Positions 52,507-61,808 of a stretch of 64,000 bases of DNA are shown here, piece after piece; the first letter of the stretch is position 1, and the number at the start of each line of letters is the position of its first letter. This stretch comes from JAFDYH01 sp049840875 (GTDB lineage Bacteria > Bacteroidota > Bacteroidia > Chitinophagales > Chitinophagaceae). The translations under genes and the position numbers were made by a program. Location of the stretch: assembly GCA_049840875.1 (NCBI GenBank), contig JASGJE010000009.1:220948-284947 (forward strand), given 5' to 3'. The notes beneath the pieces are model-generated. The model searched no databases. It saw nothing but the letters and a program-made list of their open reading frames with translations, and was not told where the DNA came from.

Positions 52507-55062
52507 ATGGCCAAAAAGCTGAAAAAGACCAAACCGGAAAAACCAGGCCCTCAAAATCTTAAAACCGAAAAAGAAGAAAAGGTAAACCTGAAACAACTGG
52601 CAAAAGATGAACGTACCTGGAAAATTACAGGCACCATTTTTCTGCTGGTCGCAACATTTCTTTTTATTTCCTTTATCTCTTATTTCTTTACCTGGAAAGA
52701 TGATCAAAGCTATGTATTCCGTGGCGGCACATCTGTATTATTCGACAGTGACGTAAAGGTTAAAAACCTTTTGGGAAGACTCGGAGCCTTTACCTCGCAT
52801 TGCTTTATTTATAAAGGATTTGGCATAGCGTCGTTATTGATCTGCACATTTTTCTTTGTTGTAGGTACCAACCTGTTATTTTCCAAAAAAGTGTTTTCTG
52901 TCAGGCGCAACCTTAAGTATGTTACCGTTGGACTGCTGGTGTTATCCGTAACTTTTGCATTTCTTTTTTCTCATGCTGAATTCCGGTTTGGCGGTGGAGT
53001 TGGTAACGCCATCTCAAACTGGCTGACAGACTTTTTAGGAAATGTAGGAACGTTTGCTTTATTATTTGTTTTAGTACTTGGCTATTTTATCTGGCAATTC
53101 AATCCTGCATTTAATTTACCACAACGAAAAAAGAATGAAGTATCTCCAACAGATGCGGTAAGTGACATAGATAAAGATAAAGGGGCAGTCCTTTTTATAG
53201 AGGATGAAAATCCTGCTAAAAAAGAGAATGAGAATAAGAAGAATGGATTAAAAGGTAAAAACAATAAAGAAGACTTATCTGACTTTAAATTAATCGAGAA
53301 AGATGAATCAGTACCGGCTAAAAAACCGGTCACAGATAAACCGTTTGGCGATGATGAAATTATCAATGACCTGTATAAAGGATATAAACATGCTGATGAA
53401 ATAGAACCACTGGTTCCTGATCAGAACATTCCTTTAAAAGACAAAAAGAAAAAACAGCCTGCTAATCCGGGACTCGAACTGGAAATTAAAACCAAAGAGC
53501 CTGAAGTAAAAGAAGAAGAGGAAGAAGTAGTTGTGGAAAAACTGGCTGAGAATACTGAACCGTATGAACCGACACTGGATTTGCGGGATTATAAATATCC
53601 AACACTGGATTTGCTCGAAACACACGGCAGTGAAAAAATAATACAGGATGCGAACGAGTTGGAAAATAACAAGAACCAGATCATCGGTACACTAAAGAAC
53701 TATGATATTGAGATCCAGAAGATCAGCGCTACTGTCGGGCCAACTGTTACGCTGTATGAAATTGTTCCTGCTGCCGGCGTTCGTATTTCAAGAATAAAAA
53801 ACCTTGAAGATGATGTTGCCCTGAGTCTTGCCGCATTAGGTATTCGTATCATTGCACCAATACCTGGAAAAGGAACAATCGGTATTGAAGTGCCGAATGT
53901 GAAGAAAAGCGTAGTCAGCATGAAAACCTTATTGGCTTCGGAGCGTTTTCAGTATAATAATTACAGTCTCCCTATCGCGATAGGTAAGAAGATCGATAAT
54001 GAAAATTACATTGTTGACCTTGCTTCTATGCCACACCTGTTGATGGCAGGTGCTACAGGACAAGGTAAATCCGTTGGCTTGAATGCAGTGCTTGTTTCAT
54101 TGTTATATAAGAAACATCCATCGCAGTTAAAGCTTGTTCTGATCGATCCTAAAAAGGTGGAATTAAGTCTTTATAAAAAAATTGAAAATCATTTTCTTGC
54201 TAAACTGCCCGGCGAAGAGGACGCGATTATTACAGATACGAAGAAAGTTGTTCATACACTGAATGCGCTTTGTATAGAAATGGATAACCGGTATGATTTG
54301 CTGAAAGAAGCTGGCGCACGCAATATCAAAGAATACAATGAAAAGTTTGTAAAGCGCAAACTGAACCCGCTAAAAGGTCACCAGTTTCTTCCGTTTATCG
54401 TGTTGGTAATTGATGAATTTGCTGATCTGATAATGACCGCCGGTAAAGAAATTGAAATGCCAATTGCGAGATTGGCGCAGCTTGCTCGTGCGGTAGGTAT
54501 ACATTTAATCATTGCAACGCAGCGTCCTTCTGTAAATATCATTACTGGTACTATCAAGGCAAACTTTCCTTCGCGAATAGCATTTAAGGTGTCGTCAAAG
54601 ATCGACTCAAGAACAATTCTCGATGCAGGCGGAGCGGAACAGTTAATCGGTAAGGGCGATATGCTGATTTCTCATCATGGGGAAATAACAAGATTGCAGT
54701 GTGCATTTGTTGACACACCAGAAGTAGAAGGGGTAGTTGATTTTGTCGGCGATCAGCGGGGTTACCCGCAGGCATTTATGTTGCCTGAGTATGTGGATGA
54801 AAAAGAAATGGAAGGCAAGGATTTTGATCTGGCAGACCGTGATTTGCTTTTTGAAGAAGCGGCGAAATTAATTGTTCAGAACCAGGTTGGTTCAACATCT
54901 TTATTGCAACGGAGAATGAAGCTTGGCTATAATCGAGCGGGCAGACTGATGGATCAACTGGAGGCGGCAGGTATTGTGGGGCCCAACCAGGGAAGCAAAG
55001 CAAGGGATGTACTGATAAAGACAGAAATGGATTTGCAGGAGCATTTGGCAAGCCTGGGCTAG
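52507..55062 (+). CDS. ftsK: DNA translocase FtsK
   Basis: 851 residues. A basic N-terminus is followed by four membrane segments (about 40-195), then an acidic, charged linker (about 215-365). The FtsK alpha/beta motor has Walker A LLMAGATGQGKSVGLNAVLV and Walker B PFIVLVIDEFADLIM, plus the conserved LARAVGIHLIIATQRPSVNI. The C-terminal gamma winged helix begins QNQVGSTSLLQRRMKLGYNR. It pumps DNA at the division septum for chromosome dimer resolution by XerCD and decatenation. Confidence 0.96.
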   Translation: MAKKLKKTKPEKPGPQNLKTEKEEKVNLKQLAKDERTWKITGTIFLLVATFLFISFISYFFTWKDDQSYVFRGGTSVLFDSDVKVKNLLGRLGAFTSHCFIYKGFGIASLLICTFFFVVGTNLLFSKKVFSVRRNLKYVTVGLLVLSVTFAFLFSHAEFRFGGGVGNAISNWLTDFLGNVGTFALLFVLVLGYFIWQFNPAFNLPQRKKNEVSPTDAVSDIDKDKGAVLFIEDENPAKKENENKKNGLKGKNNKEDLSDFKLIEKDESVPAKKPVTDKPFGDDEIINDLYKGYKHADEIEPLVPDQNIPLKDKKKKQPANPGLELEIKTKEPEVKEEEEEVVVEKLAENTEPYEPTLDLRDYKYPTLDLLETHGSEKIIQDANELENNKNQIIGTLKNYDIEIQKISATVGPTVTLYEIVPAAGVRISRIKNLEDDVALSLAALGIRIIAPIPGKGTIGIEVPNVKKSVVSMKTLLASERFQYNNYSLPIAIGKKIDNENYIVDLASMPHLLMAGATGQGKSVGLNAVLVSLLYKKHPSQLKLVLIDPKKVELSLYKKIENHFLAKLPGEEDAIITDTKKVVHTLNALCIEMDNRYDLLKEAGARNIKEYNEKFVKRKLNPLKGHQFLPFIVLVIDEFADLIMTAGKEIEMPIARLAQLARAVGIHLIIATQRPSVNIITGTIKANFPSRIAFKVSSKIDSRTILDAGGAEQLIGKGDMLISHHGEITRLQCAFVDTPEVEGVVDFVGDQRGYPQAFMLPEYVDEKEMEGKDFDLADRDLLFEEAAKLIVQNQVGSTSLLQRRMKLGYNRAGRLMDQLEAAGIVGPNQGSKARDVLIKTEMDLQEHLASLG

Positions 55063-55131
55063 AAAGATGTTAAGAAAGGCCATCGGGCTGCAACCATGGC
55101 AGTATTATTGCCTATCCTGTAAAGGAACTTA

Positions 55132-55139
55132 TATATTTG
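55132..55139 (+). promoter_or_regulatory. -7 box (TATATTTG) before lolA-like gene
   Basis: TATATTTG matches TAnnTTTG, with a TATTG 21 bases upstream as a possible -33 element, and lies about 45 bases before the ATG at 55184. Confidence 0.5.
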
Positions 55140-55183
55140 TGTTTTCAGAGAGATGAAAACCATAGAAACTAAAAAATGGAGTA

Positions 55184-55834
55184 ATGAAACGTATTGTATT
55201 GTTTCTTTTAGCGTCAGTTAGTATTTCGATATCAGGTTTTGCGCAGTCAAATGACCCGGCCGCAAAAAGGATTCTCGATGGTGTAAGTGCAAAATTCAAG
55301 TCGTTTAAATCTGTGCTTGCCAGTTTTACTTACAAAGTGGAAAATGCAGTTGGTAAAACACTTTCTACAAAAAAAGGCAGTGTGACAATGAAAGGTTCGA
55401 AATACAGAATAAGCTTTGGTGACCAGGAAATATATTGTGATGGTAAGACTGTTTGGAACTACGATAAAGGATCGAATGAAGTAACAGTAAGTAAAGTGGA
55501 ATCAGCTGCAGGTACAATAACTCCGCAAAAGTTGTTTACTGATTTCTACGATAAAGACTTTTTATACAAGCTAAACGGCGATAAAAAAGAAGGTACAAAG
55601 ACGCTCCAGGAAATTGAGATGACGCCTACTGATAAGACGAAAGCTTTTCATAAAGTATACGTGCTGGTAGATAAAAACGCACAAACATTATACAGTACCA
55701 AAGTGCTGGAGACAAGCGGTAGCCGTTACGATTATACGGTCAATAGTCTGAAGACGAATGTTGATGCTGCAGACTCACAGTTTGTTTTTGATAAAAGCAA
55801 ATACCCCGGAGTAGAAGAAGTGAATTTACAATAA
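55184..55834 (+). CDS. LolA-like outer-membrane lipoprotein carrier
   Basis: 216 residues with a signal peptide (SVSISISGFAQ). The LolA-type half-barrel strands are visible: FKSFKSVLASFTYKVENAVG, GSVTMKGSKYRISFGDQEIY, CDGKTVWNYDKGSNEVTVSK and the late AADSQFVFDKSKYPGVE. LolA ferries lipoproteins from the inner to the outer membrane; in Bacteroidota these LolA-fold proteins commonly follow ftsK. A strong terminator follows, overlapping the end of kdsA. Confidence 0.85.
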   Translation: MKRIVLFLLASVSISISGFAQSNDPAAKRILDGVSAKFKSFKSVLASFTYKVENAVGKTLSTKKGSVTMKGSKYRISFGDQEIYCDGKTVWNYDKGSNEVTVSKVESAAGTITPQKLFTDFYDKDFLYKLNGDKKEGTKTLQEIEMTPTDKTKAFHKVYVLVDKNAQTLYSTKVLETSGSRYDYTVNSLKTNVDAADSQFVFDKSKYPGVEEVNLQ

Positions 55835-55852
55835 TAGAAATTTATAGATAAT

Positions 55853-55892
55853 AATAAGCCGGTTTATACTTTAAGCCGGCTTATTGTTTTTT
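55853..55892 (+). terminator. Intrinsic terminator after lolA-like gene
   Basis: AATAAGCCGG (55853-55862) pairs with CCGGCTTATT (55876-55885), extended by four more pairs, followed by GTTTTTTT. It overlaps the stop codon of the convergent kdsA gene. Confidence 0.85.
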
Positions 55893-56697
55893 TAATAGTT
55901 ACCAGTTGTTCCAATAGTCCTTCCAATAAGTCTAATCGCAGCATGTTTGCTCCATCACTTTTTGCAACAGCAGGATTGGGATGTGTTTCAATAAATAATC
56001 CATCGGCGCCAGTGGCGATTGCAGCACGGGCAATAGTGCCAATCAATTGCGGATTGCCGCCGGTAATACCAGATGTTTGATTTGGTTGTTGTAATGAGTG
56101 AGTACAATCCATTACTACCGGCGCACCATGTTCTTTCATCCAGGGAATGTTTCTATAGTCAACGACAAGATCCTGGTAGCCGAAACTGTTGCCACGTTCT
56201 GTAAGAATTACTTTATTATTCCCCGCATTCCTTATTTTTTCAGCAGCAAACTTCATGGATGGGCCACTGAGAAACTGACCTTTCTTTACGTTAACTATCT
56301 TACCTGTCATCGCTGCGGCTTCCAATAAATCTGTCTGCCTGCATAGAAAGGCCGGTATCTGTAATATGTCGATATACTTTGCAGCTATTGCAGCTTCATC
56401 ATGTGCATGAATATCGGAAGTAGTAGGCAGTTTATATTTCTCGCCGACTTTCTTTACAAGCGCTAAAGCGTTTTCATCACCAATACCTGTAAACGAAGAA
56501 GCGCTGGTACGGTTCGCTTTCCTGTACGAAGCTTTAAACACGTATGGTATTCCAAGTTTTTTACAAATGCCGGATACTTTATCAGCAACCTCATTGATTA
56601 ACTCATCACTTTCAACTACACAAGGGCCTGCAATCAGAAAAAAATTGTCTTCATCATACGACTGATTTGCAAACAGATCTTTTAAGAATTTTTCCAT
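55864..56697 (-). CDS. kdsA: 3-deoxy-D-manno-octulosonate 8-phosphate (KDO8P) synthase
   Basis: 277 residues. It condenses phosphoenolpyruvate with D-arabinose 5-phosphate to KDO8P for lipopolysaccharide core. Diagnostic segments are FFLIAGPCVVESDELINEVA, FKASYRKANRTSASSFTG, TTSDIHAHDEA, DILQIPAFLCRQTDLLEAAA, VKKGQFLSGPSMKFAAEKI, VILTERGNSFGYQDLVVDYR and PVVMDCTHSLQQPNQTSG. The metal-type Cys of GPCVVE suggests a metal-dependent or -independent form cannot be decided by eye. A near-leaderless promoter precedes it. Confidence 0.95.
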   Translation of the reverse strand: MEKFLKDLFANQSYDEDNFFLIAGPCVVESDELINEVADKVSGICKKLGIPYVFKASYRKANRTSASSFTGIGDENALALVKKVGEKYKLPTTSDIHAHDEAAIAAKYIDILQIPAFLCRQTDLLEAAAMTGKIVNVKKGQFLSGPSMKFAAEKIRNAGNNKVILTERGNSFGYQDLVVDYRNIPWMKEHGAPVVMDCTHSLQQPNQTSGITGGNPQLIGTIARAAIATGADGLFIETHPNPAVAKSDGANMLRLDLLEGLLEQLVTIKKTISRLKV

Positions 56698-56701
56698 TTT
56701 G

Positions 56702-56709
56702 CAAAGGTA
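56702..56709 (-). promoter_or_regulatory. -7 box (TACCTTTG) directly before kdsA
   Basis: TACCTTTG on the minus strand ends four bases (CAAA) before the kdsA ATG; a TTTG lies 16 bases upstream, the same spacing as at pdxJ. A near-leaderless mRNA is implied. Confidence 0.6.
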
Positions 56710-56745
56710 GGCAGGGAATCGTTTTCAAACAGTAATTGTTTGATG

Positions 56746-56822
56746 GTTCTGTTGTTCGATTGTTGTTTTGTTAAAAGCAGTGGATTATAACAATTAAACC
56801 ATTTAACAATTTAACGATAGAT
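56746..56822. repeat. Word-repeat inverted repeat (GTTNGATTGTT type)
   Basis: The left part repeats GTTCTGTTGTTCGATTGTTG and the right part repeats its complement-like AACAATTAAACCATTTAACA / ATTTAACGAT. It lies in the divergent gap between kdsA and the SDR gene. Confidence 0.45.
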
Positions 56823-56884
56823 TCAATCACCAAATTAATTTCAGAATCTGCAATTTGTAGGTGACATTTGTTTGAAAAGATGAT

Positions 56885-57829
56885 ATGGTAAAAGAGAAGA
56901 TTCTTGTTATCGGCGCTTCGGGCCAGATAGGGGTGGAGTTAACTCTTGCTTTACGCAAAATGTATGGCGCTGCTAATGTCGTCGCGTCGGATTTACGGGA
57001 AGAGAATGAATTGTTGAAAGGAACCGGGCCCTATGTAAGTCTTGATGTGATGAATAAGGAAATGCTGCATGTGCAGGTGATCCGCCAGAATATAACACAG
57101 GTGTATTTGTTAGCTGCAATTTTATCGGCAACCGGCGAGAAGAACCCGAATCTTGCCTGGCATTTAAATATGCAGAGCCTGTTGAATGTACTGGATATTG
57201 CCCGTGAAGAGAAATTACATAAAGTTTACTGGCCAAGTTCAATTGCGGTATTCGGGCCCACATCTCCAAAGCAAAATTGTCCGCAGCATACAATCATTGA
57301 ACCGACGACGGTATACGGCATCAGTAAATATGCCGGAGAATTCTGGTGTAACTATTTTTTTCAACGATATGGTGTTGATGTTCGGAGTTTGAGATACCCT
57401 GGATTAATTTCTTATAAATCCGCTCCAGGTGGTGGAACTACTGACTATGCGGTTGAAATATTTCATGAAGCGATAGAAGAAAAGAAATACACTTGTTTTC
57501 TGAAAGAAGATACTTACCTGCCGATGATGTATATGCCGGATGCGATACGTTCTACTATCGAGTTGATGGAAGCAGATTCCTCAAAGATATCTGTGCGTAC
57601 TTCCTACAATTTGTCGGGGATGAGCTTTTCTCCTGAAACGATCGGCGCTGAGATAAAAAAGCATGTTCCTGAATTTAACATTCAGTATAAACCTGATTAC
57701 CGCCAGGCCATCGCAGATAGCTGGCCGCAGAGCATCGACGACTCTGTTGCCCGCAGAGATTGGGGCTGGAAAGAAGAATACGATTTGCCCCGGATGACAG
57801 CAGATATGCTGCATAACCTGAACAAATAA
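56885..57829 (+). CDS. NAD-dependent epimerase/dehydratase family, L-threonine 3-dehydrogenase-like
   Basis: 314 residues of the extended SDR family. The NAD fold is ILVIGASGQIGVELTLALRK, the catalytic Ser-Tyr-Lys are in WPSSIAVFG and TVYGISKYAGEFWCNYFF, and RYPGLISYKSAPGGGTTDYA closely follows SDR-type threonine dehydrogenases. It would oxidise L-threonine to 2-amino-3-oxobutyrate. The 2-amino-3-ketobutyrate CoA ligase usually paired with it is not nearby. Cytoplasmic, since there is no signal peptide. Confidence 0.88.
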   Translation: MVKEKILVIGASGQIGVELTLALRKMYGAANVVASDLREENELLKGTGPYVSLDVMNKEMLHVQVIRQNITQVYLLAAILSATGEKNPNLAWHLNMQSLLNVLDIAREEKLHKVYWPSSIAVFGPTSPKQNCPQHTIIEPTTVYGISKYAGEFWCNYFFQRYGVDVRSLRYPGLISYKSAPGGGTTDYAVEIFHEAIEEKKYTCFLKEDTYLPMMYMPDAIRSTIELMEADSSKISVRTSYNLSGMSFSPETIGAEIKKHVPEFNIQYKPDYRQAIADSWPQSIDDSVARRDWGWKEEYDLPRMTADMLHNLNK

Positions 57830-57893
57830 GCATGCATTTTGTTATTGCTTCTAATTACAGCATCACTATTATTTTTCAAATCTTTTAAGGATA

Positions 57894-59126
57894 ATGAAGT
57901 ACCTGATTATTGTTCTTTCTTTTTTTCTCAATGGAATTGTGTGCGGACAATCATTAAAGTTGAAGAAAACCATTTACCGGGCTGTTTTACATCGCCAGGA
58001 TGGTAATGAAGTTGTATTCAATATGGATGTTAAGACTGAAAAGGGGAAAACTGTTTTTTATGTAATTAATGATACTGAACGTATCCGCGTTACCGACATT
58101 AGCCAAAAAGGTGATTCTTTATTTTTCAATATGCCGGTTTTCGAATCGTCTTTCTTTACGAAAATTAATAAAGACGGTAGTTTAAACGGTACCTGGGTAA
58201 AAGGTACGCGAAATGAGCCACAACGCTGGCCGTTTACAGCAACTCCGGACCAGCAATTCCGTTTTAAAGTCGACAAGGCGGCAGCCAGTAAACCGATCAC
58301 TGGTAAGTGGTTAGTGACATTCACTAACGCTGATGGCTCAACGGAAAAAGCGTTGGCGCTTTTTAAACAAGTGAATCATAAACTCAGTGGAAGTATTCTG
58401 ACTACAACAGGCGATTATCGTTACCTGGATGGCATTGTCACGAATGATTCGTTGAAGCTTTCTACGTTTGATGGATCACATGCTTATACTTTTACAGCAA
58501 CTATTGTGAACAAAGACAGTATCAATGGCGGTATGTATTATTTTGGGCCTGCCGGAAAACAATCATGGACTGCAACAAAAGATAACAATGCGCTATTGCC
58601 GGAACAGGATTCTCCTGCGACTTTGCGAAAAGGAGAGACATCATTGAATTTTGCATTTAACGATTTAAATGATAAAACTGTGTCACTGAAAGATGATCAG
58701 TTTAAAGATAAAGTGGTGATTGTGGAATTGATGGGTTCGTGGTGTCCTAACTGTATGGATGAAACGAAGTTTCTGAGCGAATTTTATCGTAAGAATAAAA
58801 AACGTGGTGTTGAAGTCATTGCGTTGGCGTATGAATATACAACTGATGTGCAACGTTCAAAGGCGAGTTTAGAGAAATTCAGGAAGAAGTTCAACATGGA
58901 ATATCCTGTATTGCTCACAGGTGTTGCTGTTGGTGATGAGCAACGCACTGAGAAAACATTACCACAGATTACACCGATCAGATCATTTCCTACTACAATC
59001 ATTCTTGATAAAAAAGGAAACGTAAGGGATATACAAAGTGTATTTTATGGCCCGGGTACGGGTGCCTACTATACTGACTTTGTCAGGAAATTTAACGAGA
59101 CGATCGATGGGTTATTGAAAGAATGA
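57894..59126 (+). CDS. TlpA-like periplasmic thiol-disulfide protein with N-terminal beta domains
   Basis: 410 residues with a signal peptide (FFLNGIVCGQ). Two lipocalin-like beta regions come first (about 20-125 and 130-230; the second has ITGKWLVTFTNADGSTEKAL and HKLSGSILTTTGDYRYLDG). A TlpA/AhpC-TSA domain follows from about 245, with the redox motif ELMGSWCPNCMDETKFLSEF and SFPTTIILDKKGNVRDI. It likely acts as a disulfide reductase in the periplasm. The beta domain resembles the small protein at 337-717. Confidence 0.85.
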   Translation: MKYLIIVLSFFLNGIVCGQSLKLKKTIYRAVLHRQDGNEVVFNMDVKTEKGKTVFYVINDTERIRVTDISQKGDSLFFNMPVFESSFFTKINKDGSLNGTWVKGTRNEPQRWPFTATPDQQFRFKVDKAAASKPITGKWLVTFTNADGSTEKALALFKQVNHKLSGSILTTTGDYRYLDGIVTNDSLKLSTFDGSHAYTFTATIVNKDSINGGMYYFGPAGKQSWTATKDNNALLPEQDSPATLRKGETSLNFAFNDLNDKTVSLKDDQFKDKVVIVELMGSWCPNCMDETKFLSEFYRKNKKRGVEVIALAYEYTTDVQRSKASLEKFRKKFNMEYPVLLTGVAVGDEQRTEKTLPQITPIRSFPTTIILDKKGNVRDIQSVFYGPGTGAYYTDFVRKFNETIDGLLKE

Positions 59127-59160
59127 TAACCGTTTTCGTTTGATTGTTTTATTGTCATTA

Positions 59161-59676
59161 TCATTTAGCTGCAAACGACCAACTCCCTAATCCAATTGTA
59201 GTGATCAGATCCTGCCAGATTTCAATTCCGTCCAGACCGGCGCCTACGGGATAAACGTTAGTAGAAATAAATTTTTTTTTGTTCAGGATGAATATAACTG
59301 CCTGGTATTTTAATTCTTTTTGAAAGGGATTGTGGATTTTTAATGTCATAAATTTATGAACATCCTTTTCGACACTCTGTATAAACGAAATTTCCAGCGT
59401 TTTTGCGGGGTTTTTGTTTTCTTTTACGGCTTTTATCGCTGAAATAATCCAGTTGCTTTGTTCAACTTCAACATAGATTTTTTCTCCAGGGTAAAGCTGA
59501 ATTGTATTATCAGGCCAGATGTATGGTGTTTCCTTCAACTGTTCTTCGTAATAATTATCCTTGTCAACTTCTATTTTGAGCTTGTATGCTGCCCTTTTAA
59601 GCGTAGCTGTATCCTGGGCAATTGTAATTTTTGAAAATGACACAAGAAACAAAATAGTGATGGCAAAGCATTTCAT
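59161..59676 (-). CDS. Secreted protein of unknown function
   Basis: 171 residues from the ATG at 59676, which opens a signal peptide (ITILFLVSFSKITIAQ). The mature part shows strands including NTIQLYPGEKIYVEVEQSNW and FQKELKYQAVIFILNKKKFI. I recognise no family; short secreted proteins like this are common next to TlpA-like genes but no link is shown. The open frame extends upstream to 59754 with no leader features. Confidence 0.55.
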   Translation of the reverse strand: MKCFAITILFLVSFSKITIAQDTATLKRAAYKLKIEVDKDNYYEEQLKETPYIWPDNTIQLYPGEKIYVEVEQSNWIISAIKAVKENKNPAKTLEISFIQSVEKDVHKFMTLKIHNPFQKELKYQAVIFILNKKKFISTNVYPVGAGLDGIEIWQDLITTIGLGSWSFAAK

Positions 59677-59814
59677 GGTTAATGGTATTTGAGTATGGTA
59701 TTGATATGATGATCCTGTGATATCAATTAAAAGTACAAAAATCTCTAGTAGCAAATTTTACTGAAATCAAAGACATTATTCCTGTGCAATTAATCTGTCG
59801 GGCTGCCAGAAAAT

Positions 59815-59850
59815 AAAATGCCGCCCGATATATGATAGGAGCGGCATTTT
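59815..59850. terminator. Intrinsic terminator after DUF1080 gene
   Basis: AAAATGCCGC (59815-59824) pairs perfectly with GCGGCATTTT (59841-59850) across CCGATATATGATAGGA. The gene it ends is on the minus strand, followed by ATTTT. Confidence 0.75.
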
Positions 59851-59871
59851 TATGTCAGTAGAAAAAAATTA

Positions 59872-60642
59872 TTATAATTCTCTCAACCAGATGTTGCGAT
59901 AGCTGATGGGCTGGCTGGGATCGCCATGATCCTGCAACTTGATAGGCGATGGGCCATGCGCTTTGTAAACCGGCTTACCGATATAAGGCGTGTTGCCTTT
60001 TAATTCATAATTATTCTGCACCAGTACACCATTATGAAATGCGGTAACACGTCCGGGACTTTTTACAGTGCCATCATCATTGAAACGTGGGGCAGTCCAG
60101 ATCACATCATAGGTCTGCCACTCTCCCGGTTTTTTGCAGGCGTTTGCCAACGGAATGCTTTGTTTGTACATACTTCCTACCTGGCCGTTCACGTAAGTTT
60201 TGTTGTTGTAGTTATCAAGCACCTGCAATTCGTAACCATCATCGCCTTTACCTGCAGAAGCAAGAAATATTCCGCTGTTACCACGTGCCTGTCCTGACCC
60301 TGTAATATTCTCAGGTATTTTATATTCGATATGCAGTTGATAATCCAGGAAATTCTTTTTCGTTTGTATAGTACCGGTACCTTTTTTTACTGTCATTGAT
60401 CCATCTCCATTGACTGTCCAACCTGCAGGCTTGGTTACGTCGTCTGTCAACGACCATTGATCAAGATTTTTACCATCAAATAAGACGATTGCATCGGATG
60501 GAGCATCTGCAAACGTGGAGCCGGGAGTTATAATTTTAGGCTCCGGCGACCAAACTTCAGTTTCTTTCGGGTCACCCTTTTGTGCCAATGCACCAAGGCT
60601 AATACTAACAATCATTGAACTCAGAAAAATTTTTGCTTTCAT
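59872..60642 (-). CDS. DUF1080 (3-keto-disaccharide hydrolase-like) secreted protein
   Basis: 256 residues with a signal peptide (SLGALAQ). The concanavalin-like lectin/glucanase fold of DUF1080 is seen: AIVLFDGKNLDQWSL, GWTVNGDGSMTVKKGTGTIQ, FLDYQLHIEYKIPE, RGNSGIFLASAGKGDDGYEL with QVLDNYNN, and PIKLQDHGDPSQPISYRNIW. Some members cleave 3-keto-glycosides; most are uncharacterised. It lies 16 bases downstream of the acylphosphatase gene on the same strand but the pairing looks incidental. Confidence 0.88.
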   Translation of the reverse strand: MKAKIFLSSMIVSISLGALAQKGDPKETEVWSPEPKIITPGSTFADAPSDAIVLFDGKNLDQWSLTDDVTKPAGWTVNGDGSMTVKKGTGTIQTKKNFLDYQLHIEYKIPENITGSGQARGNSGIFLASAGKGDDGYELQVLDNYNNKTYVNGQVGSMYKQSIPLANACKKPGEWQTYDVIWTAPRFNDDGTVKSPGRVTAFHNGVLVQNNYELKGNTPYIGKPVYKAHGPSPIKLQDHGDPSQPISYRNIWLREL

Positions 60643-60658
60643 ATTCGCAAGTGTTTTT

Positions 60659-60931
60659 TTAACGTATGACGATAAAATTGTTGAATGTTTGTAAAGGTAA
60701 GGGTGTTGAACTGACTTTGGTTACGATGGCGCGAGGCGGTTCCTGGTAGCACCAGTTGGTGAATTGCTTTAACTCTTCAGCATTACCAGTCGCTATGATT
60801 TCCACTGATCCATCTGGTCGGTTTTTTACAGTGCCGGTTATGCCTATTTCAACAGCTTTTTCTTTTGTGCTTTGCCGGTAAAATACTCCCTGTACCTTTC
60901 CTTCCACAATTAACCGGATGGTTTCAGACAT
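60659..60931 (-). CDS. acyP: Acylphosphatase
   Basis: 90 residues, full length. The signature GKVQGVFYRQSTKEKAVEIG contains the catalytic Arg, and the Asn partner lies in GTVKNRPDGSVEIIATG. It hydrolyses acyl phosphates such as carbamoyl and acetyl phosphate. A near-match to the -7 box (TATCTTTC) ends four bases before the ATG. Confidence 0.93.
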   Translation of the reverse strand: MSETIRLIVEGKVQGVFYRQSTKEKAVEIGITGTVKNRPDGSVEIIATGNAEELKQFTNWCYQEPPRAIVTKVSSTPLPLQTFNNFIVIR

Positions 60932-60987
60932 ACCGAAAGATAGGTAGAATTTGAGAAATAGCAGGCATTCTGAAGGCTGTTGTATTT

Positions 60988-61716
60988 CTATCTACTTAAT
61001 AAAGATGCGGCTTCTTCGTCAATAGCAACCACACCAGTGGGATGTTTCTGAATTATAGTTGCGGGAAAACTATTGCTTAAACCTCCTTCAACTGCAGTTT
61101 TTATAACAGCTGCTTTTTTTAACCCGTTTGCAATAAGTATGACTTCTTTACTTTCTACCAGGTGTTGCAGGCCAATAGTAATTCCTTTATCCAGGCTCAC
61201 ATTATCCTTAAAATATTTTTGACCTACAGTTATTGTTGTAGCATCCAATTGGATGAAATGAGAATAATTATCGAATGATACTCCCGGTTCATTAAAGCCG
61301 ATATGTCCATTCATTCCTATGCCAACGATCATGAGATCTATACCGCCTTTATCAGTAATAAATTTGTCCATCGTTTTACATTCTGCAACAACATCGTTTG
61401 ATAATGCATTGAAGAAATGGAATTGTGACGTAGCTAATTGAAGTGGTTTTATGACAAGACTGTCAAAAAAATACCGGCAACTCCCTTCATTGTCTGAAGG
61501 AATTCCAACCCATTCATCAAGACCGATAAATGTGAATTTTGAAGTGTCAATCTTTTGAGTTGTCGCTTTTTCAGCGAACAATTGACAGGTTAATCGTGGT
61601 GTATCTCCGGAAGCACAACAAATGACTGCGTTAGGTTTATGTTTAATCAAAGCAATCATCTCATCAGAAATGTGTGCCGATAAGGACTGGTAATTTTTAT
61701 AAATTTTAAGCTGCAT
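60988..61716 (-). CDS. nagB: Glucosamine-6-phosphate deaminase-like protein
   Basis: 242 residues, the shorter Bacillus-type length. The Rossmann-like sugar-isomerase fold has the phosphate-binding CCASGDTPRLT, catalytic Asp in FIGLDEWVGIPSDNEGSC and the His/Glu block VGIGMNGHIGFNEPGVSFDN. It would convert glucosamine 6-phosphate to fructose 6-phosphate and ammonia. No NagA or transport gene is adjacent, so a related isomerase role is possible. A -7 box at 61746 supports the start. Confidence 0.85.
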   Translation of the reverse strand: MQLKIYKNYQSLSAHISDEMIALIKHKPNAVICCASGDTPRLTCQLFAEKATTQKIDTSKFTFIGLDEWVGIPSDNEGSCRYFFDSLVIKPLQLATSQFHFFNALSNDVVAECKTMDKFITDKGGIDLMIVGIGMNGHIGFNEPGVSFDNYSHFIQLDATTITVGQKYFKDNVSLDKGITIGLQHLVESKEVILIANGLKKAAVIKTAVEGGLSNSFPATIIQKHPTGVVAIDEEAASLLSR

Positions 61717-61745
61717 GGAAAGTAATCGTTAAAAGAATGATGATA

Positions 61746-61753
61746 CAAAGATA
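61746..61753 (-). promoter_or_regulatory. -7 box (TATCTTTG) before nagB-like gene
   Basis: An exact TAnnTTTG on the minus strand, 29 bases before the ATG; no convincing -33 element was seen. Confidence 0.45.
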
Positions 61754-61808
61754 ACCGGCTTATGTGATAGCTACTGCCTGGCAACAACGACATGTACACA
61801 GAAAGGAA